A stretch of 64,000 bases of DNA from Gordonia rubripertincta (GCF_038024875.1 NZ_CP136136.1:2790001-2854000); one strand, 5' to 3'. Shown: positions 25,003 to 34,396, counted from the stretch's first letter. Program-made: numbers and translations. The notes: generated by a model from the letters alone, not told the origin.

Positions 25003-26518
25003 GGTCGATCAATCTATCGGAGAGTGCACCGGTCTCGAGATCGGTGAGCAACGACGCCACCGTCTCCGCGGAGTCGGTCTTGTTGGTCCCGATGAAGCCC
25101 GACGGTCCGCGCTTGATCCACCCGGTCACGTAGACGCCCGGCACCGGTTGCCCACCGTCCATGACCCGGCCGGCGCGGTGCGGGATGACTCCGGTCGCGT
25201 CGTCGAACGGCAGACCGGGCACGGCGACCCCGCGGTAACCGACCGAGGTCAGCACGAGTCCGGCGTCGACGGTGGTGGTCTCACCGGTGGGTTCGATCCC
25301 GGTCACGACATCCGCATCGTCGACCGTCAGGCGGTTGCGGCCCACGACGACGCCGGTCGCGCGTCCGTGGTCGCCCGTCACCTCGAGCGGAGAACCGAAG
25401 AACGCCAAGCGGATTCGACGCCCCTTCGGTTCGGCGGCGGCGCACTCGGCCAGGATGTCGAGCTTGGCGCGGATGGTGGCGTCGAGTTCGCCGTCCACCT
25501 GGGCGGATTCGAGATCGGCGGGATCCACGGTCACCGCGACACCCGAATCGACGAGCCCGATCAGCTCGGGCAGGGTGAACGCGGCGTGGGCGGGTCCGCG
25601 TCGTCCCAGCACGACCACCTCGCGCACCGACGATTCGGCCAGCGCGGCCAGCGCGGCCGGCGAGATGGACGTGTCGGCGAGTGCCGCCGGGTCGGCGACG
25701 AGGATACGAGCGACGTCGAGCGCGACGTTGCCGTTGCCGATGACCACCACGCGGTCGGTGGACAGGTCGACGTCGAGGTCGGTGAAGTCCGGATGGCCGT
25801 TGTACCAACCGACGAACGACGTGGCAGAGGTGACACCCGCCTGATCGATCCCCGGCAGGTCCAGCGTCTTGTCGGTGGGGGCGCCGCCGGCCCAGATGAC
25901 GCCCTGGTGGCGGGACCGCAGGTCGTCGAGTGTGATGTCGCGTCCCACCTCGGTGTCGAGCAGGATTTCCAGGTTCGGGTTGCGTGCGATGTCGTCGAAC
26001 AGGCGCATCACCTTGCGGGTGTGCAGGTGATCCGGGGCGACGCCGAAGCGTGCGAGGCCGAACGGCCGGTCGAGGCGCTCGTACATGGTCACCGACACCT
26101 GGGGCTGCCGCAGTAGTTCGTCGGCGGCGTACATCGCCGACGGACCCGACCCGACGATGCCGATCGACACCTTTGCGTCGACCGCGAGCTGACGTGGCCG
26201 GTCGATCGGGGCGAGCGGCAGCCGGCGCGCGGGGTCAACCGGGAAACGTGCTGCCCCGTCGACGGTTTCGCGGTACTGCGCGGCGTTGACCTCCGCGAAC
26301 CGCTCCTGGCCCTCGGGCAGCCGGTGGCCGGGAACGATGGCGCCGACGGGGCAGGCGCTGACGCAGGCGCCGCAGTCGACGCAGGTCGCCGGGTCGATGT
26401 AGAGCATCTCGGCGATGCCGAAATCCGGCTCTTCCGGGGTGGGGTGGATGCAGTTGACGGGGCATGCGTAAACGCACGACGCGTCGCCGCAGCACGCCTG
26501 GGTGACGACGTGAGGCAT
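24923..26518 (-). CDS. fprB: Ferredoxin-ferredoxin/NADP reductase fusion (FprB-like)
   Basis: 531 residues. N-terminal ~70 residues form a two-cluster ferredoxin (CGDASCVYACP and CVDCGACVSACP). The rest is an adrenodoxin-reductase-type flavoprotein with GSGPSAMYAADELL for FAD and VIGNGNVALDVARIL for NADPH, plus GYRG and a C-terminal GWIKRGPSGFIGTN typical of FprA/FprB. It moves electrons between NADPH and iron-sulfur carriers. The diiron oxygenase gene 58 bp upstream on the same strand is a plausible electron acceptor. The last ~30 residues are Arg-rich and overlap the next gene. Confidence 0.88.
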   Translation of the reverse strand: MPHVVTQACCGDASCVYACPVNCIHPTPEEPDFGIAEMLYIDPATCVDCGACVSACPVGAIVPGHRLPEGQERFAEVNAAQYRETVDGAARFPVDPARRLPLAPIDRPRQLAVDAKVSIGIVGSGPSAMYAADELLRQPQVSVTMYERLDRPFGLARFGVAPDHLHTRKVMRLFDDIARNPNLEILLDTEVGRDITLDDLRSRHQGVIWAGGAPTDKTLDLPGIDQAGVTSATSFVGWYNGHPDFTDLDVDLSTDRVVVIGNGNVALDVARILVADPAALADTSISPAALAALAESSVREVVVLGRRGPAHAAFTLPELIGLVDSGVAVTVDPADLESAQVDGELDATIRAKLDILAECAAAEPKGRRIRLAFFGSPLEVTGDHGRATGVVVGRNRLTVDDADVVTGIEPTGETTTVDAGLVLTSVGYRGVAVPGLPFDDATGVIPHRAGRVMDGGQPVPGVYVTGWIKRGPSGFIGTNKTDSAETVASLLTDLETGALSDRLIDHGARIPAHHRARRFVRSAGRRRGGVA

Positions 26519-26576
26519 GGGGTCGGTTCGCTACCTGTGTGTGAGGGGCAAATCAGCCCGTGGATCAGCCGGTGGC

Positions 26577-27620
26577 TCAGGCGGCCGTGTAGGTCGGCTC
26601 GCTGCGGAAACGCGAAGGGCGGCCGCTGATCCCGAGCGCACGCCACAGCAGGCGCGACACCGGGTTCATCAGCCCGCTCTGGTCGGCGAGCATGCGGACG
26701 TCGCCGAAGACGTTGCGCAGGAAGCGCTTCGACTCCTCGGACCGCCAGAAGATGTCCTTCATGACCTCGCGCGGGACGTCGAACTCCTTGGCGAAGGAAC
26801 GCGGCGGAACCACGATCGCGCTGCACAGGGTGCGCATGGTCAGCGGCAGCATGAGCGACAGCAGGAAACGCTGGAAGCGGTTGCGCTGCGGGACCTGCTC
26901 GCGGATGAAGTGATGGGCGAACGAGATGTGCCGCGCCTCTTCGGCGACATGCAGCTGCATGACCGCGGCCATCGTCGGGTGCAGGCGGGCACGGGTCCGG
27001 AGGAAGTCCTTCTGGATGTGGTCGATCGGCTCTTCGCCGCCGAGTACGCCGAAGAAGAAGACGATCGGGAACACCGTCGAGACCAGCGGGACGAACGGCG
27101 AGATCAGGCGGTACCCGACCTTTGCGCCGGGCACGTCCATGCCCACGCGGTTCACGAACTCCTGGAACATCAGGGTGTGGTTGCACTCCTCCTTGGATTC
27201 GTGCGTGGTGTACCGGAATTCGCGTGCGCCGTTGGGGAGTTTGAAGCTGTACTGCATCAGGCCGCGGATCAGCACGGACTCGAACTGCAGGCCGACCTTG
27301 GCGACGTTGGCCTGACGCCACTTGCCGATCTCGATCTGCTTGCTCTGCGGGAGCTGCTGGTACCAGGGATGACGGCCGATCGGGTCGACCTCGTAGGAGA
27401 GGATCCAGCGCGGATCGTTCTCCGTGATCGCCATGTGCGGCGCATCCCAGTCGATGTCCACGTAGGGATCGAAGTTCCGGTGAACCGAGGCCGAGGACAG
27501 GTCGTCGAGCACCTGTCCGTAGTCCTGTTCGCCGCCTGATTTGTCGTGTTCGGGAATGTAGCGGGCCGGGCCGTCGCCGGCGGTGTGCATGGAGTTCGGA
27601 TTCGTCAATGCTTTGGTCAT
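26577..27620 (-). CDS. AurF-like diiron oxygenase
   Basis: 347 residues, all-alpha, of the p-aminobenzoate N-oxygenase/AurF type of non-haem diiron proteins. Ligand motifs visible are ESKEECNHTLMFQEF and HVAEEARHISFAHHF, the two EExxH-like helices. ATG 27620 has GAAGGA seven bases upstream. Known members oxidise amines or fatty substrates; this one's substrate is unknown. The following fprB gene gives a likely reductase. A promoter with TTGACA is present upstream. Confidence 0.82.
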   Translation of the reverse strand: MTKALTNPNSMHTAGDGPARYIPEHDKSGGEQDYGQVLDDLSSASVHRNFDPYVDIDWDAPHMAITENDPRWILSYEVDPIGRHPWYQQLPQSKQIEIGKWRQANVAKVGLQFESVLIRGLMQYSFKLPNGAREFRYTTHESKEECNHTLMFQEFVNRVGMDVPGAKVGYRLISPFVPLVSTVFPIVFFFGVLGGEEPIDHIQKDFLRTRARLHPTMAAVMQLHVAEEARHISFAHHFIREQVPQRNRFQRFLLSLMLPLTMRTLCSAIVVPPRSFAKEFDVPREVMKDIFWRSEESKRFLRNVFGDVRMLADQSGLMNPVSRLLWRALGISGRPSRFRSEPTYTAA

Positions 27621-27677
27621 CGTCGCGTCCTTCGAGGTGGGCCGGGCTGCGTGAGGGCGGCCACAGCGGATGACTCG

Positions 27678-27707
27678 AACGTATTTCGACCCTTCGCTAT
27701 TTGTCAA
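27678..27707 (-). promoter_or_regulatory. Probable promoter of the diiron oxygenase gene
   Basis: On the minus strand TTGACA (27707-27702), an 18-bp spacer and TACGTT (27683-27678) fit a housekeeping promoter. It lies about 60 bp before the oxygenase ATG. The rest of the 27621-27889 gap shows a possible plus-strand -10 (TAGAGT at 27842) with no clear -35. Confidence 0.5.
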
Positions 27708-27889
27708 CAGTCAATGTCACGTTCGCTGGCCGAGGTGGCTCCGCAGGGTGCGTCCGACTCTGTGCGGTTCACGCGCTGACCAGCCGAGACGGTCGTAATT
27801 CGATCGGTTGGTTTCACCTCGTTCCGGACCGCATCGCGCGTTAGAGTTATCGCACCATCCCGTGCCACCCGACCTCATCGGAGGAAGCG

Positions 27890-27964
27890 ATGTCCCGTCG
27901 TGTCCCGTACGTGCCGAGTGGCCCAGCTGCCGGTGCGCACGCATCCGTCCGGGGTCGCCGGTGA
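27890..27964 (+). CDS. 24-residue minigene with strong ribosome site, coupled to next gene
   Basis: ATG 27890 is preceded by GGAGGAAGC, the best ribosome site in the area. It opens a 24-codon frame (MSRRVPYVPSG...) whose TGA overlaps the GTG at 27961 of the flavoprotein (GTGA). The downstream GTG has no good site of its own, so translation of the big gene may depend on this leader. Alternatively the two are one protein with a frameshift between them. Confidence 0.4.
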   Translation: MSRRVPYVPSGPAAGAHASVRGRR

Positions 27965-29616
27965 GCCGACCCCCGCAGGGACCGACGCGAATGCCCGCCC
28001 CGGGGCAGTTCCCGCCGCGTGTGCCGGGGCGGTTCTCGCCACCGCCCGACGCGCGGCCCCACCCCGGTGGCCTCGGTGATCTCACGCCCCAACTCGTCGA
28101 CACCGACGTCTGGACCGAGGCGATGGTGGAGGCGGCGGGTATCCCGATCGTCGACGTCCCGTTCGTCACCGTCGGCTCGGGGATCGGTTCCTTCGTCACC
28201 GTCGACTATCTGCGGATCTGCGGTGTTCCGCTCGATCAGATCGCGGTCCTCGGGCCGCAGGACGTGCCGTGGCACAGCTACGAGTACCTCACCCGGGTGT
28301 CGCAGATCCCGCGCGGCGAACGACTCCGGTCGGATTCGGCCTCGACCCCCGACAACATCTGGGGATTCCCGTCCTATGCCGTCCGCGAGGCGTGGGCCGA
28401 CAAGAAGATCAAACCGCTGTGGAATGTCCTGGTCGAGCCGATCTTCGCGAACTACTACACCCCGAAGGCGGGGCAGGCGTTCGAGTCGATGGAGAAGGAG
28501 TGCCATCGCATCGGCTACCTGAGGTGCCTGCACCGTGGTCAGGTTCGCATGATCCGACGCCGCGCCGGCGGCGGCTACTTCACGATTCTCACACCCCCAC
28601 AAGGCAGTTCGCCGACCAAACGCGTGGCGTTCCGAAGTCGATGGGTACATGTGGCCATCGGTTATCCGGGGATCAAACTGTTGCCGGACCTGCAGGCGTT
28701 CCGCGAGACCTATCGCGACGCCAGCAGGGTCGTCAACGCCTACGAATCCCACGAACACGTCTACCAGTCCCTGCAGCGCAAGCCGGGCACCGTCCTGATC
28801 CGCGGCGCCGGGATCGTCGCATCCCGTGTGCTGCAACGCCTCATCGACGACCGGGATGCGCTCGGCCTGCAGACGCAGATCGTGCACCTGTTCCGCACGT
28901 ACTACGACAAACCGCACGGCCCGCACATCTTCATGCGGCGCAAAGGCAAGGACGGTTGGGCCTACCAGGGGTTCAACTATCCGAAATCGGTATGGGGCGG
29001 CCAGCTCAAGGCGCGCATACGCAAACTCGAGGGACACGACCGTGCCGAGGCGTACAAGCAGATGGGCGGCACCAACACCCCGGTCCGCGACGACTGGCAG
29101 GAACAGCTCGCCCGCGGACGACGCGAAGGGTGGTACCGCGCCGCGGTCGGCAAGGCCGAGAGTCTGGTGCCCGGACCGGGCGGCCAGGGCGTGGTGACGA
29201 CCGTTCGCGTCGACCCCCACGCTCCGATCAGGCAGGAGCACCGTCCGGACGGCACCTTCGAGCTGTATGCCGACTACGTCATCGACTGCACCGGACTCGA
29301 GGCCGACGTACGAGAACACCGGTTGCTACGCGACCTCCTCGACCACACCGGCGCGGGGATCAACCCGGTCGGCCGGATGGACGTCGAACGCGACTTCGAG
29401 TTGAAGGGCACGCGCAACGGCGACGGGAAGCTGTACGCATCGGGGAGTGCGACGCTCGGCGGGTACTTCCCGGGTGTCGACACCTTCCTCGGCCTGCAGA
29501 TCGCCGCCCTCGAGATCGTCGACGACCTCGCGCGGCAGGGTTTCTGCAAGCGACTCACCCCGTGGCGCTCGACCGCCCAGTGGTGGCGGTGGATGAACAA
29601 CAAGGGAGTGGACTGA
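27961..29616 (+). CDS. FAD/NAD(P)-binding oxidoreductase of unknown substrate
   Basis: 551 residues from GTG 27961; ATG 27991 is possible. After a Pro-rich N-terminus come a first dinucleotide motif (FVTVGSGIGSFVTVDYL, ~residue 60) and a second (LIRGAGIVASRVLQRL, ~280). Near the C-terminus, DYVIDCTGLEAD and YASGSATLGGYFPGVDTFLGLQ complete a flavoprotein of the monooxygenase/reductase superfamily. The first glycine motif is GSGIGS. No membrane helix. It leads a five-gene string with FHA, antiporter and kinase-fold proteins; a redox-sensing part is possible but not shown. Confidence 0.7.
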   Translation: MSRPPQGPTRMPAPGQFPPRVPGRFSPPPDARPHPGGLGDLTPQLVDTDVWTEAMVEAAGIPIVDVPFVTVGSGIGSFVTVDYLRICGVPLDQIAVLGPQDVPWHSYEYLTRVSQIPRGERLRSDSASTPDNIWGFPSYAVREAWADKKIKPLWNVLVEPIFANYYTPKAGQAFESMEKECHRIGYLRCLHRGQVRMIRRRAGGGYFTILTPPQGSSPTKRVAFRSRWVHVAIGYPGIKLLPDLQAFRETYRDASRVVNAYESHEHVYQSLQRKPGTVLIRGAGIVASRVLQRLIDDRDALGLQTQIVHLFRTYYDKPHGPHIFMRRKGKDGWAYQGFNYPKSVWGGQLKARIRKLEGHDRAEAYKQMGGTNTPVRDDWQEQLARGRREGWYRAAVGKAESLVPGPGGQGVVTTVRVDPHAPIRQEHRPDGTFELYADYVIDCTGLEADVREHRLLRDLLDHTGAGINPVGRMDVERDFELKGTRNGDGKLYASGSATLGGYFPGVDTFLGLQIAALEIVDDLARQGFCKRLTPWRSTAQWWRWMNNKGVD

Positions 29617-30065
29617 TGCTGCCCACACTGTGGGGACGGGTCCAGACCCGCGTGCTGGTGCTCGGCATCCTCGGCGGGGCGTGGACCGTCGTCCTCGTGC
29701 CGTTCCTGTGGCTGATCTCGTCGGGTGACCCCACGATCTTCGAGGTCTACCGCGTCGCGTTCACGGTGTTGTTCACCGTCATCGTGCTCGGCGTCGCGTG
29801 GGAGTTCGTCTACCACTTCCTGCAGCAGTTCCGCTGGGAGAAGGACTGGCCCACCCTGTTCGGTCTGCTCACCGCGATCAATGAGGGCATCGTGGTGTGG
29901 CTCGTCGTCGACGGGACGGGCCTGCTGCCGGCGGAGCTGCGGCCGTCACCGTTCGTGTTCACCGTCCAGTTCCTCACCACCTGGCTGCTGGTGTGGGTCG
30001 CGGTCAACGGCCCGTTGCGAGCGATGTTCCCGCACTGGCGATTCCAAGGAGGCCGGTTCCTGTGA
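29616..30065 (+). CDS. Four-helix membrane protein, unknown
   Basis: 149 residues; its ATG shares a base with the preceding stop (TGATG). Four hydrophobic segments: VLVLGILGGAWTVVLVPFLWL, VAFTVLFTVIVLGVAWEFV, a third around EGIVVWLVVDGTGLL, and FVFTVQFLTTWLLVWVAV. No known domain recognised. The tight coupling to the flavoprotein and the FHA protein suggests it anchors them at the membrane; this is inference. Confidence 0.7.
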   Translation: MLPTLWGRVQTRVLVLGILGGAWTVVLVPFLWLISSGDPTIFEVYRVAFTVLFTVIVLGVAWEFVYHFLQQFRWEKDWPTLFGLLTAINEGIVVWLVVDGTGLLPAELRPSPFVFTVQFLTTWLLVWVAVNGPLRAMFPHWRFQGGRFL

Positions 30066-31444
30066 CCATCCCGGGTGACATCCCGAGCGTGACCCCGACG
30101 GTGACGCTGATCCCCGGTGCCGGGATCGTGATCCGCAAGCCGGCGTTCCTCTGCCTGATCTCCGACACCGTGCCCGCCGCGTTCATCACCGACCTGCTCG
30201 ACGTCGAATCCGCGGTGTCCGTACCGGATTCGGCACCCCGGCGCGGCCGCCATCTGGTCCGCGCGCTGGCACAGCTCGTGCTCACCGCCGATGAGCAGAT
30301 CGACATCGCCTTCGCCGCACCCGACAACGTGGGGATCGCGATCTTCATGTCGGGGCGGGTCTACGGGGAGACCGACGGCAAGCGCATCGAACCGCCACCC
30401 GGCGACACCTACGACAAGGCCATCCCGTGGCCGTCCGAGGGACTCGGCCTGTACCTCGAGGGCACCGTGCCGGCCGAGGTCGGCGAGGAACGTTTCGACC
30501 TGGTCGACGGTGTCGTGCCCGCCTCGGGGACATTGCTGCACACACCGCTCGGTTTGCGCGGCACCGAATTCCATCCGCTACCCGTCTCGACTCAGGCCCC
30601 GGCGCCCGAGCCCGAGCCCGAACCGGCACGCGAGCCTGAGCGAAAGCCGGAGCCCGCGGCGTCGGCGGACCCGTTCGCCGACTTCCCGTCCCGGTCGGCG
30701 TCTCCGCCCCTGCCTGTTCCCGAACCCGATCCGATGGGGACGACCGAGCGGATGCGTCCGGACGTCGCCGAACCTCTGCCGTTCACGTCGACCCCGCTCG
30801 GCGGGACACCGGTCGGGCAACCGGAGCCGCTCCCGACCGATCCGATGCCGGCCGCACATGCTGCGCAACCGAACCCGTTCGCCGAACCCCTCGAACCGCG
30901 CGCCCCGCTGCCGAAGGAGGAGCATCAGCGTCCCGCGACCGAGGTCGTCAAGATCGAGGCGTCGCGGGCGAAGGTGCATGGAATCCGATGCTCGCGAGGA
31001 CATCTCAACCATCCACAGTCCTGGTTGTGCGGCGTCTGCGGCATCCGGATGGATCAGCTCACAACCTTCCTGGTGGAAGGGGAGCGCCCGCCGCTGGGGT
31101 GGCTGCTGCTCGACAACGGCTTCACCTTCCTGCTCGACGAGGATTTGGTCATCGGTCGCGAACCCGGATCGTCCGGTGGCGGACGGGCGGGGTCCCCGAA
31201 GCCGATCCGGGTGCAGGACGAGACGGGACAGCTGTCGCGCCGCCATGTCGAGATCCGGTTGGTCGAGTGGACCGTCCAGCTCGTCGACCTCGGCTCGGCG
31301 AACGGTACGTTCGTCGCCGATCCGAGCAGCGGGAACCGGGAGGTGCGCCTGCTCCCGCACCGCCCCCACGTCCTGGTCCCGGGGTCGCATGTCCGAATCG
31401 GGGGACGCCACTTCATCTTCGAGTCGCACCATGCGCGGATCTGA
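30062..31444 (+). CDS. FHA-domain protein with zinc ribbon
   Basis: 460 residues from a GTG overlapping the previous stop. Residues 1-175 are an unrecognised globular domain. Residues ~178-300 are a Pro/Glu-rich linker with PEPEPEP runs. A treble-cysteine ribbon follows (C310 in CSRGH, then CGVCG). Residues ~360-455 are an FHA domain with IGREP, LSRRHVEI and DLGSANGTFV, the residues that read phosphothreonine. It should bind a phosphorylated partner, although the kinase-fold proteins nearby look inactive, so the kinase may be elsewhere. Cytoplasmic by sequence. Confidence 0.82.
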   Translation: MTIPGDIPSVTPTVTLIPGAGIVIRKPAFLCLISDTVPAAFITDLLDVESAVSVPDSAPRRGRHLVRALAQLVLTADEQIDIAFAAPDNVGIAIFMSGRVYGETDGKRIEPPPGDTYDKAIPWPSEGLGLYLEGTVPAEVGEERFDLVDGVVPASGTLLHTPLGLRGTEFHPLPVSTQAPAPEPEPEPAREPERKPEPAASADPFADFPSRSASPPLPVPEPDPMGTTERMRPDVAEPLPFTSTPLGGTPVGQPEPLPTDPMPAAHAAQPNPFAEPLEPRAPLPKEEHQRPATEVVKIEASRAKVHGIRCSRGHLNHPQSWLCGVCGIRMDQLTTFLVEGERPPLGWLLLDNGFTFLLDEDLVIGREPGSSGGGRAGSPKPIRVQDETGQLSRRHVEIRLVEWTVQLVDLGSANGTFVADPSSGNREVRLLPHRPHVLVPGSHVRIGGRHFIFESHHARI

Positions 31445-31461
31445 GACGGCCGGGATCTGAG

Positions 31462-33582
31462 ATGGACAAGCACACGGTCGCGTTCCTCCTCCTGGATGTC
31501 GCGGTCATCATCGCGGCCGCTCGCGTCGGCGGGATGATCGCGCGCGCGGTGCGGCAGCCGGCCGTCGTCGGCGAGATCGCGGCCGGGATCGCGCTGGGGC
31601 CCAGCCTTCTCGGGCTCCTGCCGGGGAATCCCGACCAGTGGCTGTTCCCCGAGGAGGTACGGCCACTCCTCGGTGGCCTGGCGCAGATCGGGCTCGTGCT
31701 GTTCATGTTCATCGTCGGGCTCGAACTCGACATGCGACTGACCCGCGGACGGGAGCGGGCGGCAGCGAGCATCTCGGCATGCTCGATCGTGCTGCCGTTC
31801 GGACTCGGTGCGGCGCTGGGACTTCTGTTGTACCCGTCGCATGACACCGTCGGCGGAGTCGAGATCGAACGGCTCGGCATGGTCCTGTTCATGGGTGTCG
31901 CGATGTCGATCACCGCATTTCCCGTGCTGGCGCGCATCCTCGCCGACCGCGGGATGATGCGGACCGTCCCCGGTGTTTTCAGCCTGGCCGCGGCCGCGAT
32001 CGACGACATCCTCGCCTGGACCCTGCTCGCGTTCATCATCGCGATCATCGAGGGCGGCAGTCCGCTGGAGGTGGCGAAGATCGTCGGGATGACCCTGGTG
32101 TACGCGGCGATCATGTTCGGGATCGTGCGTCCGCTGCTGGCCAAGCTGGTCGAGTGGCGCGACTCGGCGGGACGCCTGACCCCGGACATACTCGCGGTCA
32201 TCCTCATCGGCGTGTTCCTGTCCGCGGCCGCCACCGACGTCATCGGCATCCACCAGATCTTCGGTGCCTTCATGTTCGGCGCGGTGATGCCGAAGGTCGG
32301 TGCCGAACAGTTGCACCGCGAGATCCTGGAGCGGCTCGAACAGGTCAGCGTGCTCCTGTTGCTGCCCATGTTCTTCGTCGTCACCGGCCTGAGCGTCGAT
32401 CTCGCAGGGATCGGACTGTCGGGACTCTGGCAGCTGGGCCTGGTGCTCGTCGTCGCGATCGCCGGCAAGTTCCTCGGCGCCTATGCGGGCGCCCGGGTCT
32501 CGGCAATTCCCACACGCCAGAGTGCGGCCATCGCGGTGTTGATGAACACCCGTGGGCTCACCGAGCTGGTGATCCTCTCGGCGGGACGCGATCTGGGCGT
32601 CCTCAGCGACGACCTCTTCGCGATGCTCGTGGTGATGGCGCTGGTGACGACGGTGCTGACCGAACCTCTCCTGCGGCTCGTCTACCCGGACACGGTGGTG
32701 GCCAGCGACATCGCCGCGGCGGAGCGTCGGGCGCTGGCCGCGGCGACCGCCCCGCGGGTGCTGGTGGTGTTGCGCGATCCCGACGGCACGGTCGAGGACC
32801 TGCGCGCACGACACCGTCGATTGCTGGACTGCGCAACGGGTTACGATGTCGTGCTGGCCGGGCTGCTCACCACGACGGACAACTCTGCCCGACGCCTCGA
32901 GGTCGGCGTGCCGGTGGTGCCCGATTTCGCGGCCATGGCCTCGGCCGTCGAGAAGCTGAACCTGCTCGGCGCCTCGCTGACCGGGGCCGGATCGGTGTCG
33001 GTCCTGTGCCGCTTCGGATCCGACCCGGCCACCGACCTCGATGCGATGGCCCGCAACGCCAACGCCGACGTGATCGTCATCGACGCCGCCGACCGCGCCC
33101 TGGGCCAGGCGTTGCGTGCGGCGCCGGTGGCGATCGTCGACGAGAACGCCGCAGCCGGTGCGGCGCCCGGTCGTAGCGTCATCACCTGCGTGGTCGCCGA
33201 CGGCCGCAGCGGGCGGACCGCCGCCGTGGTGGCGGCCGGTCTGGCATTGTTCGGGTCGCGGTCCCTCACGATCGTGTCCACCGGTTCGCGGCGGCGCTGG
33301 CTCGCCGATCTGCGGCCCGTGATCGATCGCGGGGTGCGCGTCTCCCTCGTCGAGCCGAAGCGTCACCGCGGCGAGGACGCCGCCTTCACCGTCGCGGCCG
33401 CCGACGACCCCACCCACGGGCGCGGTCCGGACCTCCCGGTGACCGTCCTCGACAACACCGGGACCAGCGAAGAAGCACTGGGGAACCGGATGACCACGCT
33501 GTACGCCGAGGCGACGGCGCCGTCCGATCCCACGCCGGGCGCCGGCACCGGGCACACCACGCCATCACCAGAGAGGCACTGA
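31462..33582 (+). CDS. CPA2-type cation/proton antiporter with long soluble tail
   Basis: 706 residues. About 420 residues form the Na+/H+ exchanger fold with 12-13 helices, containing VVGEIAAGIALGPSLLG, FMFIVGLELDM, SITAFPVLARIL and the AIDDILAW pair of acidic residues. The remaining ~280 residues are soluble, with an alpha/beta layout like the Usp-type tails of other CPA2 proteins (RVLVVLRDPDGTVEDL, SVSVLCRFGSDPA). It probably exchanges K+ or Na+ for protons, with the tail as sensor. One base separates it from the kinase-fold gene. Confidence 0.85.
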   Translation: MDKHTVAFLLLDVAVIIAAARVGGMIARAVRQPAVVGEIAAGIALGPSLLGLLPGNPDQWLFPEEVRPLLGGLAQIGLVLFMFIVGLELDMRLTRGRERAAASISACSIVLPFGLGAALGLLLYPSHDTVGGVEIERLGMVLFMGVAMSITAFPVLARILADRGMMRTVPGVFSLAAAAIDDILAWTLLAFIIAIIEGGSPLEVAKIVGMTLVYAAIMFGIVRPLLAKLVEWRDSAGRLTPDILAVILIGVFLSAAATDVIGIHQIFGAFMFGAVMPKVGAEQLHREILERLEQVSVLLLLPMFFVVTGLSVDLAGIGLSGLWQLGLVLVVAIAGKFLGAYAGARVSAIPTRQSAAIAVLMNTRGLTELVILSAGRDLGVLSDDLFAMLVVMALVTTVLTEPLLRLVYPDTVVASDIAAAERRALAAATAPRVLVVLRDPDGTVEDLRARHRRLLDCATGYDVVLAGLLTTTDNSARRLEVGVPVVPDFAAMASAVEKLNLLGASLTGAGSVSVLCRFGSDPATDLDAMARNANADVIVIDAADRALGQALRAAPVAIVDENAAAGAAPGRSVITCVVADGRSGRTAAVVAAGLALFGSRSLTIVSTGSRRRWLADLRPVIDRGVRVSLVEPKRHRGEDAAFTVAAADDPTHGRGPDLPVTVLDNTGTSEEALGNRMTTLYAEATAPSDPTPGAGTGHTTPSPERH

Positions 33583-33583
33583 C

Positions 33584-34396
33584 ATGGCCACAGTCGAGAT
33601 CCCGCAACAGCTCGCGGATTTCACCGTGCTCCAGAAGCTCGGAGTCGGCGGCAACGGAACGTTCTACCTCGCCGTGCCGCCCGCACGCCTGGGCCTGGCG
33701 ACCGACCGCGTGGTGGTCAAGGTGTTCAGCGGGGTGTGCAGCGACGACGCCTACCGTCGCGGCGTCCGCGAACTGCGTGCGTTCGCCGCGGTCGCCTCGC
33801 CGTACCTGGCCGGTCTGTACGACGCGGTTCTGCAGGGCCAGTTCATGTATGCGATGGAGTTCTTCCCGATGGGATCGCTCGGCACACCCGCGCGTCCCCT
33901 CAGCCGGGACGAAAGTCTGGCCGCCGTTGCCGACGCGGCGCGTGGTGTCGACGCCCTGCACGAGGCCGGCATCGCCCATGCCAACATCACCCCGTCGAGC
34001 ATCATGGTGACCGAGACGGGCGGGAAGATCTCCGATCTCGGTCTCGCCAGGGTGCTCGCGGCCGACGAACCGATCACCAGCTTCGCCCAGCCCGGGGCCG
34101 TGCAGTACATGGACCCGGCTCTGCTGGCCGGTGACGTGCCGTCCCGCGCGACCGACATCTGGTCTCTCGGTGCGTGTCTGCACCGAGCGCTCGCCGGTGA
34201 GGGGGTGTACGGCGAGGTGCCGGACGCCCAGCCGCTGCTGGCGATCCGGGCCGCCCTGTCGACCCCACCAGCGCTGTCGGAGAAGCTCGACCGCGACGAG
34301 CGCACGCTGATCGCGAACTGTCTGGCGCTGGCCGGAAGCCGGCCGTCGACCGCGCTGCAGGTGGCCGAACGGATCGACGCACTGCGGGGTCGCTGA
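33584..34396 (+). CDS. Protein kinase-fold protein, probable pseudokinase
   Basis: 270 residues, only the kinase domain. A glycine-rich loop (KLGVGGNGTF), the ATP lysine K46 in VVVKVF, and D151-L-G in place of DFG are present. The catalytic loop reads H132-A-N-I-T-P-S-S instead of HRDLKPxN, so the catalytic Asp is Asn134, the Lys is Thr136 and the Asn is Ser139. It could bind nucleotide but should not phosphorylate. The C-lobe TDIWSLGACLHRALAG is intact. It starts one base after the antiporter and converges on a second kinase-fold gene 13 bp away. Confidence 0.82.
   Translation: MATVEIPQQLADFTVLQKLGVGGNGTFYLAVPPARLGLATDRVVVKVFSGVCSDDAYRRGVRELRAFAAVASPYLAGLYDAVLQGQFMYAMEFFPMGSLGTPARPLSRDESLAAVADAARGVDALHEAGIAHANITPSSIMVTETGGKISDLGLARVLAADEPITSFAQPGAVQYMDPALLAGDVPSRATDIWSLGACLHRALAGEGVYGEVPDAQPLLAIRAALSTPPALSEKLDRDERTLIANCLALAGSRPSTALQVAERIDALRGR

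Noticed and set aside
31054..33555. Very long open frame antisense to the antiporter
   Set aside because: High GC keeps antisense frames open; the translation is Arg/His/Asp-rich low complexity, without domains, and the plus strand encodes a clear membrane protein.
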